6,602 nucleotides of DNA from Candidatus Krumholzibacteriia bacterium. Its GTDB lineage: Bacteria > Krumholzibacteriota > Krumholzibacteriia > LZORAL124-64-63. Every line of letters begins with the position of its first letter. Positions within the stretch are counted from its first letter, which is position 1. Below, in pieces: positions 6,429-6,602 of the stretch. Position numbers and translations under genes: made by a program. The stretch lies in contig JAUUYW010000191.1 in assembly GCA_030590265.1 (NCBI GenBank), forward strand, positions 1-6,602, given 5' to 3'. The notes under the pieces are model-generated. The model searched no databases. It saw only the letters and a list, made by a program, of their open reading frames with translations, and had not been told where the DNA came from.

Positions 6429-6490
6429 GGAGTCGACTCAACCGTGAAAGCTCTCGCCCAACGCTATCTCGACTTTGCCGACTCCCAAAC
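6425..6490. repeat. Inverted repeat, about 12-bp arms with a bulge
   Basis: TTTAGGGAGTCG (6424-6435) pairs, with one bulged A, with CGACTCCCAAAC (6479-6490) across a 43-nt interval. The left arm also contains the 10-bp palindrome GAGTCGACTC (6430-6439). It starts at the right edge of the MITE-like element, so it may be part of the older insertion target, or an outer layer of a larger compound repeat. No run of T follows, so it does not look like an intrinsic terminator. Confidence 0.45.
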
Positions 6491-6535
6491 CAATCCCCCA
6501 CCGAATAGTATCCGGAGCGATATCAATCATCCCCC

Positions 6536-6602
6536 ATGACCGACATCTCCCCGGAATTTGAACCGTTCGCCTGGGTCTCCCTCCAGGCCCCCAGGGAACT
6601 GA
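6536..6602 (+). CDS. Possible gene start, truncated by window edge
   Basis: ATG at 6536 opens a frame of 22 codons to the window edge, starting MTDISPEFEPFAWVSLQAPR. The reading is plausible for a cytosolic protein, but it is too short to identify. The nearest purine-rich site, CGGAG at 6513-6517, is about 18 nt upstream, too far for a normal ribosome binding site. It could equally be chance. Confidence 0.35.
   Translation, partial: MTDISPEFEPFAWVSLQAPREL

Noticed and set aside
6244..6501. An 85-codon open frame on the minus strand
   Set aside because: It runs through both arms of the palindromic element and through the second inverted repeat; its sequence is explained by the repeat, and no ribosome binding site stands out.

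Overview
The window comes from a bacterial chromosome of moderate, slightly GC-rich composition. An MlaE-type permease implies a Gram-negative cell with an outer membrane. No gene here fixes the phylum and I do not name one. There are six well or moderately supported protein genes and one possible gene start cut by the right edge. I see no rRNA, tRNA, CRISPR array or prophage gene.

Left part (1-3175), all on the minus strand, reading leftwards: dnaB (replicative helicase), then, after 6 bp, a metallo-beta-lactamase-fold hydrolase, then, after about 100 bp, an mlaE-like ABC permease that runs off the left edge. The first two look like one transcription unit; the permease may belong to it.

Middle (3176-3559): a 384-bp intergenic region between divergent genes. 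It holds three exact DnaA boxes (TGTGGATAA), one single-mismatch box and four weaker GGAYAA-core sites. All have the same orientation, and the first six start at intervals of 11, 22, 22, 20 and 21 bp, so they are roughly in phase with the DNA helix. This is the most interesting signal in the window. It is either a DnaA-controlled dnaB promoter region or a candidate replication origin. A candidate promoter for the rightward operon is overlapped by the two rightmost sites.

Right part (3560-5843), plus strand: a class I SAM-dependent methyltransferase and a DASS/SLC13-type transporter overlap by 8 bp, both apparently starting at TTG, and so form a translationally coupled pair. The transporter's usual ion- and substrate-binding motifs are altered. 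It meets, tail to tail with a 7-bp gap, a small minus-strand gene (5851-6216) that looks like a stand-alone degenerate receiver-like domain.

Right end (6238-6535): non-coding. It contains a 176-bp, almost fully palindromic element with 14-bp perfect terminal inverted repeats flanked by the 5-bp direct repeat TTTAG, the structure expected of a MITE. It sits just upstream of the receiver-like gene. A second inverted repeat follows, and a possible gene start lies at 6536.
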